Of a DNA stretch of 31,664 bases, positions 20,136-29,829 are shown piece after piece. The number at the start of each line of letters is the position of its first letter. Position 1 is the first letter of the stretch. Source of the stretch: Cladosporium sp. IMV 00045. Lineage: Eukaryota; Ascomycota; Dothideomycetes; Cladosporiales; Cladosporiaceae. The notes below the pieces were generated by a model. The model was not told the origin of the DNA and ran no database searches. It worked only from the letters and a program-made list of their open reading frames with translations. The DNA is taken from the NCBI GenBank assembly GCA_001931905.2, contig MSJI02000628.1, forward strand, positions 1 through 31,664, read 5' to 3'. The translations under genes were made by a program, and so were the position numbers.

Positions 20136-22161
20136 TTACTCGGATACCCATAGGCCTGGGACGTCAGACCAGTTTTCGAGAGTTGTAGTGGTGACGTTCG
20201 TGGCGAGGTCAGTCGTTGGCGCTGTGGCCGTGGTATTTGCAGTGTTTGCTGCGGCGGTGGTTGCACCGGTGTCAGCGGCTGCGCCGGCAGTGGTGGTGGT
20301 GGTGGCAGCTGCTGGGGGCGCGTTGGCGTTGTTGGCCCCACCAGGCGCATGGTTCGCGGGGTGAGGAGGGATTCCAAGCCCTTGAGCCATAGCAGTCATG
20401 AACGCATTGAAATTAGTCTGCGCGGGAGGTGCTTGCGCGTCGCCACCGACTGTCAGAGGGATGGTGAATCCTCCTCCTCCCATTGCAATCCCGCCGAAGC
20501 CCGGGAAGGCGTCGGCGCCAGGGTCTGAGATGGACTCGCCGACGTTGTATTCGTCGATGAAGGTCTGCAGTCTTTTCATGACCAAGCTGTGGCCCTCGAC
20601 GCAGACGTAGAAGCCCCTTTCCCCGCCGTACTCACGTGGCGTGCCAGAAGGGACATAGTCTGGCATGTCTTCTTCGTCTTGCTTGGCCTTATCTTGCGCA
20701 TCGTTTGCGATGTGTGCGCTGTCGTTGTTGTCTCCCGAGCTATGTTGCTCGCCGGTGCCGTGAGCAGGTTCTGCCACTCCGACGTTGTCCGCTGGAAGAG
20801 CGGAAACCAAAGGATCATCCGAGGGCTCCAGGTTCGGAAGCGGCCCATCAGAGTCGTCGTCGTCGTCATCATCCTCATCGGTATCGTCGATGCTATTGTA
20901 ATCGTCTTCCCAATCGTTGTCGAAAGCATGCTCGAACGGATTGTTCATAAGAGCTCCACTCTGCTCCGACTCGATCTGCTTGAGGAAGAAACACTTGCAC
21001 CCATCCTCACGTAGGTACATGAGGTGCAGGTGGTCAACATGATCAAGTTGAGAGATAGACTTGAGCACTGACGGCCAGGTCCCTTCAAGTAGATCGACGT
21101 TCTCGAGCTTTAGCTCCTTCAGCTCCGGCGCACTCGAGATCAGTTTGATGAGACGTGTGGCAGAGATGGAAGCAGCGTTGATGCTGAGCGAGGTGAGATG
21201 TGAGAGATCCATCGCCGAGGTGAGTCTGTGGCAGAGCAGGCCGCTGTTTTGTAAGCCGTCGAAGTACAGCGACAAATGTCTCAAGTTGGGCATGGTGGCG
21301 GAGAACCTGGAGACGATGTCGCGATACGGCCTGCCATCGGGCGGGGTCTTCAGATCAAGGTGGAGACGAGAGGTGTTCTTCAAGACGCTGGACAGTCTTT
21401 GAAGCGTAGATTGTCTGAGGGAGAATTGGCGTGGGGAGATGAAGTTCTGCTGAGAAAGACACTTGGCCCTGAGCTCGTCAAGTGACAAATGTTCGTGCGC
21501 GCCGGCAAGAGAGCACAGAAGCGTGAACCAGACATGTTCGAAGTGCTTGCGGAATTCCTGCGACACTAATCGCCTTGACGAGTCGAGACCATTGATTGGT
21601 CTCGTGCCTTTATCGTTCCGTCAGCAACCGTACTGTAAGAGCGTGTCAATTGTACTTACCTGTCTGACGGGCTACTTTCCTGGCACCTCGATAGTCCACG
21701 CTTGGCTTGAGAGCAGTTTCGGTGTCGACAAATTCGACAACCTTGAGAGACGGAAGCGATTTGAAAGCTTCGATGAGCATCTTCTTGTCGTTGCCAGTTG
21801 AGCGAAGCGTAGCCTGATCTTGGATGTAGAACTTGTACGCCTCACTTTGGCGCACGGAAGGTCTCCAATGCGCAGTCTCACGGCCGGGACAGCTAAACCC
21901 TTGCTCAGAGAAGAGTGCGATGACGATGGAGACTTCCTTGACGTATTTGGACAGCCTGGAGTGAGATATGTCGACTAGCGTCTTCAGGCTGTCAGTGTTG
22001 AAATGGACGCCTTTTTCAGAGAAGTGTTCTGTGCCGAATTCGTGAAACGATCTTTCATCCAGGGTGCGACATGTCAGGCGCAGTGCGCATTTGTCGTCGC
22101 AACCGAGTTTGCTGGCAACATTGCTGACGAGTTCCTCGGGGAGGTCGAGGATGCGCCCCAT
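20136..22161 (-). CDS. F-box protein with LRR-like body, acidic tract and Ala/Thr-rich tail
   Basis: Exons: 22161-21660 and 21607-20136, joined over a 52-nt intron (21659-21608; GTAAGT donor, CTGAC branch site, AAAG acceptor, phase 1), giving 657 residues. The N-terminus ILDLPEELVSNVASKLGCDDKCALRLTCRTLDERSFHEF is an F-box, the Skp1-binding motif of SCF ubiquitin ligases. Residues 245-370 have LRR-like spacing (MPNLRHLSLYFDGL, LSHLTSLSINAASIS, APELKELKLENVDL), fitting a substrate-binding domain. Residues 397-421 are an acidic tract with a run of seven Asp. The last 100 residues are Gly-rich, then an Ala/Thr/Asn low-complexity tail. Fungi carry many such fast-evolving F-box genes and the target cannot be guessed. 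The acceptor was chosen because it is the only nearby AG that keeps frame and avoids the upstream TGA. Confidence 0.8.
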
Positions 22162-22901
22162 CGTAACGGGTTGGTGGGGTCGTGGTGAGATGATGTGAGT
22201 TACTGGTAGACCAGCGAGTGGGATATTGTGTGTGACCAGAGAAAGTTGTGCGACCGAGAGAAATATCGGCGAAGCAGGTGGGTGTTGTTGTATTTGTTGT
22301 GAAGAAGCACCAAGAAATATTAGTGGTTGTGGTGTTAGGTGACCGTGGTCGAACGACGCGCGCGAGGAAGGAGCAGCTGTGCTGTGAAGAAGTGGGGCTC
22401 GCACGTGCCATTCACCTAGCAAACGACTACACAATACACAAGTCATCACATTAAACATGTGAGAACGCTATTATTGAGAGTGAACGATCCTGTGTTGCCG
22501 TGTTGAATCATACATAGTACATGTAGTCAATTTGAGAGTGCGCACATGACACCAAATGCTTGTTACACAACCTGCGCTGCCTGCTTAGTGAACAATCGAT
22601 TTGTCTTGAACGTGCGAGGGAGCACAGTATTTCTCGGTCAGCGACGGCCCATGCGCCAAAGAGAATGAATCTGTTACTCACCAATGAGCTAAATCAATGG
22701 CACACATGCTTTTATACTTCGGCGAAGCGCCGGTCAGATCAAAGCACATGACATATTACTGACCGGCACTGAAGCAGCCACTTGACCAATTGAGGCTATC
22801 TGGCTCCTATAAGAATTAATGTTTGCAGCTGATTATTGACCAAAGTGAAATACACAAAAGTCTCACTTCGATGTGAAAGGGCAGCGGTCTTGCTGAATCC
22901 C

Positions 22902-22931
22902 TGCCTTGTGACTTATTCATTTCACAAGGCA
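22902..22931. repeat. Perfect 10-bp inverted repeat with 10-nt spacer
   Basis: TGCCTTGTGA (22902-22911) and its exact reverse complement TCACAAGGCA (22922-22931) flank the spacer CTTATTCATT. It could form a hairpin in RNA or be a dimeric protein-binding site. It ends 10 bp before a small open frame. Confidence 0.85.
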
Positions 22932-22941
22932 AAGACCTGCA

Positions 22942-23232
22942 ATGCGGCGGAGCGAATACTTTTCTCGACACCATCCCGATATTACCATGTCACCAGGACG
23001 GAGTGAATTTTCGAGTGCGCTGGTCGATAGTAATTACGTTGAACCGAGCTCTGACGACTTGTGTCGTATCCCCCGGTTTGTCCTTTGCGACCCAGACGTC
23101 TTCAACAGCGTGGACGGGGATAGGATGACATTCAATGCTCTCGACACGGCGTATGAAGTCTCACTGTTGAGACTCGTGTATTTGACGCTGCTAAAGACGC
23201 ATGGCACAGCAAGGTCACATGCACAGACCTAG
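22942..23232 (+). CDS. Small open frame, 96 codons, doubtful gene
   Basis: An ATG-started frame of 96 residues (MRRSEYFSRHHPDITMSPGR...) in the gene-poor region. No domain, signal peptide or membrane segment is seen, and its codon use is not strikingly like the neighbours. A plain chance frame is as likely as a gene. It is listed because it follows the inverted repeat directly and because no other gene covers this area. Confidence 0.15.
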   Translation: MRRSEYFSRHHPDITMSPGRSEFSSALVDSNYVEPSSDDLCRIPRFVLCDPDVFNSVDGDRMTFNALDTAYEVSLLRLVYLTLLKTHGTARSHAQT

Positions 23233-24003
23233 AGTTGACCGTCCGGCAGTTGACATCCTGGACAGATGGCTGCTAGTGCAGATGGACGACTGTCTCCTTG
23301 ATGCTCACTGAGCACCCGGCAATCATGGCCAATTGACCTTCCAGAACGATCAATGGTCCCGTCGTGTTGAAGCGCTCTCTTCAAATAGCCTGTTCATTGC
23401 CAATACCACATGTTGTGAGAGGCCGGTGAGAAGTTGAAGAAGACATGAATGCACATGTGAAGACTTGCACGAATCTGGAAGAATGGCTTGCGGCGTAAAA
23501 GCTCGTGCTCTTCATGGCGAGGAGCAACAAAGATTCAATCTATCTCCAACGTCAACAATTGGATAAAATGGAGTGGTGGCGCAGATAGCAACGCAGGCTA
23601 TTTTTAGAGCAGAACGTTAAGAAGGACTTGTTTCCCCCAGACTCTCCCCTCGAACAGACCCCGAACCTAAGCCCTTGATTGTCTTGAATCTCGTTAATAA
23701 TCTATACGACATATACTCTGACCGCCTCGATTCTTTACTTGCCTCAGGCCGGATCCGGAGACAATCATCCGTCTCGTCAGCATTGCGAGGAGTGTATGCA
23801 AAGCGGCAAAGCGCGAGCACAGCCGCGTCAGCTAGAACACCAAGTCGATCGCGTACCGCCCACTGATCAGCCTGGTGTTGCTGTACATCTCACGACATCT
23901 GTCGCACACATAGCGGACTTCCACGTGGATTCTCAACTCGCTGTGCTACGAATTTGTAGCAGATGTACTGGAGCACCATATGCGGCGCATAGGTGTCGAC
24001 ACC

Positions 24004-25500
24004 ATGTTGTTGCCAGCCGAAACACGCCGAGGCGTCACCTTGACTCGCCGCGCGGAGAACGGTAGCAGGATTACTACGATTACTGCTGTAAGGACACAAC
24101 AAGTCTGCCATTCAAACAGCACGCTGACACCTCCATAGATCGTTGTAGCGGTAGCAATCGCTTTCTCGTTAGGATTCCTGACCTACCTCGCCCTCAAATC
24201 CATACGAGTGCGAAACGAGAACCCCAAATTCATTCCGACTCAGTACCTGAAGGAGAAGTGGAGACGATGGCAGCCTGTGGGCCTTACAGGCAGTAAAGGC
24301 AACTACTCTTTGCAGCAGGATACTAGCTATGCGCCTGGATTACACCGACGCGGCGACGGAAGCGCAAGGGAGAGCGCGCAGCTCGGAGACATTGAACGAG
24401 ATGGAACCAACGCGAACGGGGGAGCCGTGGAGCGAAATACCAGTGTGCGATCAGTGATGACTTTACCAGCATACTCAAAGTCGGTGAGAGACAATGAGCG
24501 TATATTGGCGCGCGAAGGAGAAAGAGGAGGGGTCGACACCGTTGTTGAAGCGCCTGAAACTGCAGAGGAGGAAGAGGAGCGGCGAGAGGAAGAGATGGAA
24601 AGTCTTTACCAGATCAGAGTTCAACGACGGCGAGAAGTCGAGGAGCGCGAAGAGCGACGGCAGGCTCGAAGAGCGGCCAGGGAGAGACAGGACTATACCG
24701 CTCTTGCGGCCATGCGACAGGAGAGTCTCTGGCGAGCCGAGCAGCGCAGGGCTGGAAATGGGACAGCGGCTGCTCTGATTGCAGACCATCAGGCGAGCTC
24801 CCGGGACAGACGAGTGAGCAGTGTCTCGTACGCTGATCTTGGTGTTGCGCGCCACGACGGTACCAGGCTGCGCGCAAACTCGAACGACTCTGACAACCGA
24901 CCACTCTTGGATTCTGCTGCAAGCATATCCGACAGCACCGTCCGGCCACTTACAGGAGACTCACTAGGCGTTCACCAAAGAGGCCGCTCAAGCACTTCTG
25001 CGTTGTCACTCAACTCTGTCTCTGATATATCGGACAACGAGATGGACCTACCGCCATTTGGACGCTCCGGCGAAGATTTCGAAGTCGTGAACATGAGCAG
25101 ACCTCAATCACAGAGTCCCTCACGCTTGTCGGGTCACAACCGCAGCCGAACAAACAGCGCCGCCGCACCGCCGTTGAGCGTAGACACAGCAGATCTCGGC
25201 GAATCGCGGATACCCATGTATCAGCCACCAGCATACGATGAAGGCTTCGAAGAAGCTCCTCCTTACACATCACCCATCGACCGACGCGTACCCGGGTTGC
25301 AGCGTCCCCAGACCGAGTCACCAAGACCCATATCTGCGAGCGAATCTCCGAGGCCTGTGTCTGCGAGTGGCGCCCCTATGCTTCCTGAGATAGGGCGTCT
25401 GCCGAGCATCCGCATTGCTGAAGCGACGCCCATAGAGCCCAGGAGGCCCATTGATTTCCCGTCGACTGTACCAGAGGACAACCAGGAGAGGCAGGGTTGA
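24004..25500 (+). CDS. Single-pass fungal membrane protein with PPxY-type motifs
   Basis: Exons: 24004-24087 and 24139-25500, joined over a 51-nt intron (GTAAGG donor, GCTGAC branch site, TAG acceptor, phase 0), giving 481 residues. After a short N-terminus (MLLPAETRRGVTLTRRAENGS) there is one transmembrane helix at about 29-47 (IVVAVAIAFSLGFLTYLAL), which the splice junction precedes directly. Basic residues KSIRVR follow, suggesting that the long C-terminal part is cytosolic. Conserved-looking pieces are PTQYLKEKWRRWQPVG, RNTSVRSVMTLPAYSKSVRDNERILAREGER and a Glu/Arg-rich helix at 169-214. The tail is Ser/Pro-rich. LPAY at 137-140 and PPAY at 391-394 fit the WW-domain-binding PY motif. The family seems widespread in filamentous ascomycetes but has no assigned function that I know of. 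An adaptor for a Rsp5-type ubiquitin ligase is inference. Confidence 0.82.
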
Positions 25501-26014
25501 TGATTTCGATCTACTACATCATCTTTAATCATTTTGCCGACCAGTTATTTTCAAGCGTTCTGGCGTAGCGTTGAGATTTTATGCATTTCATGTACATAGT
25601 GTCACGGCCGCAATCGGACTCCATTTTCAAGAGCACTCTAGTCTCCATGTTCATATCATCAGTGCTCGTCCTTCCAGCAGAGTGAAGTGCTTGGCTTCTT
25701 GCCGCCTTAGCCAGACAAGCTTGCAACCAACTCGCCTTAGCGAACTTGATTGATCTCTTTAATCAAAATTATGGACCTACAAGGCTGAAAGTAGGTCGAA
25801 TGCCGGTCCCATCAAATGTCGTGAAGTCGCTGTCTGTAAACACGTGCCCAAGTTGATTGGCGTTGGGTCTCGGCTTCCTCAAGCCCGCGATCTTCGACTT
25901 CACCGTGAGCTCGCTAACAGCTCCTGCAGTTGAAGTGTTGAACGCAAAACCACTGCTCGAGCCGACTATGCGGATACCATAGCCATACAGAAGCCTGGAC
26001 CATCTGCCATTTGG
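25501..26014. other. Intergenic, promoter of the phytase-like gene
   Basis: These 514 bp hold the 3' flank of the membrane-protein gene and the promoter of the phytase-like gene. Opposite-strand frames here start on non-ATG codons and show no domain, so I do not call them. Confidence 0.5.
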
Positions 26015-27737
26015 ATGAATGAGTTTATTAGCCGCCTGCGAGGGCAGCGGCATCATAAATATGCGCCCGTCCGCCAACCTCTCGATGATGGAGGTCCATC
26101 GACACCTTCAATACCGCCGAGGAGCACCAATATCTGGACGAAAAAGCATATCGGGCTTCTGATGATGGTTGGTACCGCTGCTGCTCTTGTTGGAATTTTG
26201 GGCATTGGGTATGCAAATTGGCAATGATGCCTGGCAGAGCTGCTGTCTGACATCACGTTACTGACCTGGCAAACAGTTCTCCCAAAGGCCCCAAAACAAC
26301 CGAATCTTGTGATTCTATCTTTGATGGATATCAGTGCCAGCCTGAGATCTCCCATTACTTTGGACAATATTCCGGCTTTTACTCTGTTCCGTCCGACATT
26401 TCGGCGGACATTCCTCACGGATGCAGCGTCTCATTCGCTCAGCTTCTGTCCAGACACGGAGCTCGTGATCCGACAGTATGATGCTCTTGAATGCCATTGC
26501 AGATATAAGGCACACACTGACATGTCTCACAGGCATCCAAGACTAAGCTCTACAAAGAGGTTGTCCAGCAGCTTCACGCCAACGTCGAGAGCTTCACTGG
26601 CCCTTATGCTTTCCTCAACGATTACGAGTACACCTTGGGCGCCGATGAGCTCACGCACTTCGGCCAACAGCAAATGGTCAACTCCGGCGTGAAATTCTAC
26701 CAGCGATACAACGCGCTGGCATCGAAAGTCACTCCATTCGTGCGGTCGGCAGGTCAATCTCGCGTCGTGGAATCCGCCAAAAACTGGACGCAAGGCTACC
26801 ACGCTGCAAAGTTGATAGACAGACGTGCCAGGCCTCGCGGAGATGCCACGTTCCCTTACGAGATCTTGGAGATCCCTGAAGACGAGGGTCTCAACAATAC
26901 GCTGAATCATGAGATCTGCACTGGGTTCGAAGAGGGCCCGTATGATAGCATTGCGGATGACGCTCAAGCAGAATGGGCAGATATCTTCGCTGTGCCTATT
27001 CGCGATCGGTTGAATCGTGATATGCCCGGTACCAATCTCTCGACGATCCAGACGGTCTACATGATGGATCTTTGCCCTTTCAACACCGTTGCTTCCCCGA
27101 CAGGAGCCATCAGCGACTTCTGTGCGCTTTTCAGTGAGGAGGAGTGGCATCAATATAACTATTACATGGTGAGCATCCTTCGTCTTCGTTTTACATCTCC
27201 TGTTCCCACGCCAACAAACATCAGACGCTCAACAAATACTACGGCTACTCTCACGGAAACCCACTCGGGCCTACCCAAGGAGTGGGATTCACCAATGAGC
27301 TGATCGCCCGCTTGACCAACAAGCCCGTCGTCGACCACACGACTACAAACAGCACTCTCGACACCAGTGAAGAGACCTTCCCCTTCGGCCGCAAGTTGTA
27401 CGCAGACTTCACGCACGACAACGACATGACCGCTATCTTCGCCGCCATAGGTCTGTACAACACCACTGATCCGCTACCGACAGACTCTGTAGTCGAGGCT
27501 GAAGAGGCAGGTGGCTATAGTGCATCGTGGACAGCTTCGTTCTCCAGCAGAGCCTATTTTGAGAAGCTGGAGTGTCACAACGAGCCAGAGGAGTTCATCC
27601 GCATCATCGTCAACGACCGCGTTCAGCCGCTCGAGCAGTGCCGTGGCGACGAGTACGGTCGCTGTAAGCTGAGTGCATTTGTTGAAAGTCTAGGCTTCGC
27701 GCGGTCAGGCGGCCTGTGGGATCAATGCTACCTGTAG
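26015..27737 (+). CDS. Phytase-family histidine acid phosphatase with N-terminal membrane anchor
   Basis: Exons: 26015-26208, 26277-26475, 26533-27168 and 27225-27737, with introns of 68, 57 and 56 nt, giving 513 residues. Histidine acid phosphatases release phosphate from monoesters such as phytate. The catalytic RHGARDPT is at 124-131 (nucleophile His125) and the proton-donor HD pair at 407-408 (FTHDND). Other phytase landmarks: CQPEISHYFGQYSGFYSVPSDI, VRSAGQSRVVESAKNW, MMDLCPFNTVA and the C-terminal Cys-rich CRGDEYGRCKLSAFVESLGFA. Instead of a cleavable signal peptide the protein starts with about 44 polar residues (MNEFISRLRGQRHHKYAPVRQ...) and then a hydrophobic helix at 45-65 (HIGLLMMVGTAAALVGILGIG). 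This predicts a type II membrane protein with the enzyme outside or in the secretory lumen. Several N-x-S/T sites are present. Substrate specificity cannot be told from sequence. Confidence 0.92.
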
Positions 27738-28075
27738 ATACACTCCTGGAAAGCTAGAAAACGATAGGATCATGATCAGCTCATGGGTGCTTGGAACCCT
27801 AAACGTATCTTGCACTGCTTACTCTCGGCGTGATGGAACTTGCAGATGCTCATCATGTGGTGGAACGCCTCGCTGCTTGAGAAAGTGCGGGGCTTCGCTG
27901 CGAAGTGGGGGGAGTGAGGTGATGATGTGGAGTTTGTTTTCCGAGACGACTTTATAAATTGGAAGGGACCACGTTGTATCGCGAATGCTTCACTCGAGCA
28001 GGGAAGTTGATGAAAAGTAATCTTCAACCTTGGTTATTCAAACAAGATTTTTGAATTCAGAGATCGCTCAGCAAA
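27738..28075. other. Intergenic between phytase-like and beta-lactamase-fold genes
   Basis: These 338 bp hold the 3' flank of one gene and the promoter of the next, both on the plus strand. A G-rich stretch near 27895-27920 is seen. No gene is recognised. Confidence 0.5.
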
Positions 28076-29438
28076 ATGGTCAACGCCAAAGCTCAAGAAG
28101 CCGTCCAAAAGTCGCTGGACAGCGTGACCGGCGACAAATCCACCGGAATCGCAGGCCTCGTCTTCGTTGCAGTTGACAAGAATGGTGACGAGATCGCTGC
28201 TAGTGCGTCCGGCAAGAAAGGTCTCAACTCCAAAGAAAATATGGACCTTGATACCGTCTTCTGGATTGCATCTTGCACCAAGATCCTTGCCACAATTGCT
28301 TGCTTGCAAGCTGTCGAGCAGGGCAAGCTGAGCCTCGACGATCATAAGCAGGTCTATAAGCTTTGTCCGGAATTGGAAAAGGTCAAGGTTTTGCAGGAGG
28401 ATGGCAAGTTGGTTGAGAAGAAGAAAGACATCACGCTGAGGATGTTGCTGTCGCACACGGCGGGCTTTGGCTACGAGTTGTAAGTGTGGGCTTCTTGATG
28501 TGATTTTAAGCACGTTAGGCTGACCAGGGTGCTGCAGTTTCAACCCAAAGCTGAGGGACTATGGACGTCCCGCCGGCTTTGACGTGTTCCACGCTGATGA
28601 GCGTGATGTTCTGAGGATGCCCTTGGTAAATCAGCCGGGCGAGAAATGGGAGTACGGCGTCAACATCGATTGGGCGGGTATCGTACTCGAGCGTGCGACT
28701 GGCTCTAAGTTGAACGATCTCATTCAGAAAGGCATCATCGAGCCTCTCGGCCTGAAGAACGTGAACATGGTTCCTACGCCGGAAATGAAGAAGAATTTGG
28801 CGAGCATGCACCAACGCTGGCCAGGAAGTCCCAGCAAGAGCGAAGAGCGCGATCACATCTATCGCGAGCCCATCATCGCCGAGACGGCCGAGGAGCAGGC
28901 GAGGTTGTTCAACAGCGGTGGCGCTGGATGTTACGCCCAGCCAAAGCAATATGTGCAGGTGCTTGCTGCTCTGCTGAACGATGGCAAGAGCCCAAAGAAT
29001 GGCGCACAGATTCTGAAGCCGGAGACTGTCAACCAAATGTGGGAGAACCAAATCCCAGAGCATCCCAACTTTGCCAGAGACGGCTTGCAGGATGCTAAAG
29101 CTGAGCATTCCAACCCGGCACCCGAGCTGTATCCCCAAGAAGGTGAGTCCTCGCTCAAAGACTAGTCTTGCATATAGACGGATGAGCTAACCAAAAACTC
29201 TACAGGCAATCCTGCTCAAGGCTGGGGTCTGAGCATGCACATCACTGAAGAACCGGGCCCGACCGGTAGAGGAAGGAACACGGGGTGGTGGGCTGGCATT
29301 GCCAACTTGTTCTGGTGGTGCGATCGTGAGAAGGGTGTTGCTGGTATAATTGCCAGTCAAGTCATGCCGTTTGGTGACCCGCATGTGATGGGCCAGTGGT
29401 TCACCTGCGAGGGAGCAGTGTATGCGTCGTTGGAGTGA
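28076..29438 (+). CDS. Beta-lactamase-fold serine hydrolase (esterase/transesterase-like)
   Basis: Exons: 28076-28479, 28538-29142 and 29206-29438, with introns of 58 and 63 nt, giving 413 residues. The protein belongs to the class C beta-lactamase/EstB/LovD superfamily. The nucleophile motif SxxK is S66-C-T-K69 (WIASCTKI), the helper Tyr lies in WEYGVNIDWAGIVLERATG (Tyr174), and the third motif is of the W-x-G kind (GWWAGIANLFWWCD), as in EstB or LovD and not the KTG of true beta-lactamases. LLSHTAGFGYE is another hallmark. There is no signal peptide, so the enzyme is probably cytosolic. Fungal members act as esterases or acyltransferases, sometimes in secondary metabolism, but no such cluster is seen here. 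The substrate is unknown. It stands alone between a phytase-like gene and SPT5. Confidence 0.88.
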
Positions 29439-29829
29439 TGTCAGTTTCTATTGCTTTTGGCTCCAGCGAAGCGATGTGCTCCACAGTAATCAAATCTTTG
29501 CTTTGTCGCCTATTAGTCGCAACGTTCCTAATAGTAAATTCAATCGATTTTGGTTAGCATTGTTGGTGTCAGCGTGTCTGCTCAACATGTGAAAGGGCGA
29601 AGTTCACTCGCTGGCGGGCTTCGCGCGTCACTGCGGGTCTATCCGCAGCCCCGACAGCTCGTTCGCTCGCTCACAAGCGAGCATTCGAAACCGCGACATC
29701 TCCTCTCGTACGCATCCTTTCTTTGTCCTTTTTGCTCTTCTTCACCCACAACACCCTTCTACTTCGCAATCGGATCTCTCTACATACTGACGGATCCATT
29801 GGCACATCCACACCCCATACTCCGCCATC
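29439..29829. promoter_or_regulatory. Promoter and leader region of SPT5
   Basis: These 391 bp precede SPT5. A 7-bp perfect hairpin, GCTCGCT-CACA-AGCGAGC (29665-29682), and a start-stop hexamer ATGTGA (29587-29592) are visible. Apart from that hexamer I see no ATG between 29587 and the SPT5 start. The pyrimidine-rich stretch after 29710 is typical of fungal leaders. Confidence 0.5.

Larger units (their letters stand above)
22162..24003. other. Gene-poor region of 1.8 kb
   Basis: This is the longest stretch without a supported gene. It includes the promoter of the minus-strand F-box gene on the left and that of the plus-strand membrane protein on the right. It contains a perfect 10-bp inverted repeat and a small open frame just after it (see separate entries). 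I see no transposase, reverse transcriptase, long terminal repeat or tRNA. It could be plain regulatory sequence, a non-coding transcript or a decayed gene. Confidence 0.5.

Noticed and set aside
22162..24003. Mobile element or repeat-induced mutated relic in the gene-poor stretch
   Set aside because: No terminal repeats, target duplications, transposase fragments or strong AT shift could be seen by eye.
25769..26077. 102-codon minus-strand frame overlapping the phytase start
   Set aside because: It opens on a non-ATG codon, overlaps a well-supported exon and has no recognisable domain.
29665..29682. 7-bp hairpin in the SPT5 promoter as a terminator or regulator
   Set aside because: Short GC-rich hairpins are common by chance, and bacterial-type terminators do not apply to this genome.
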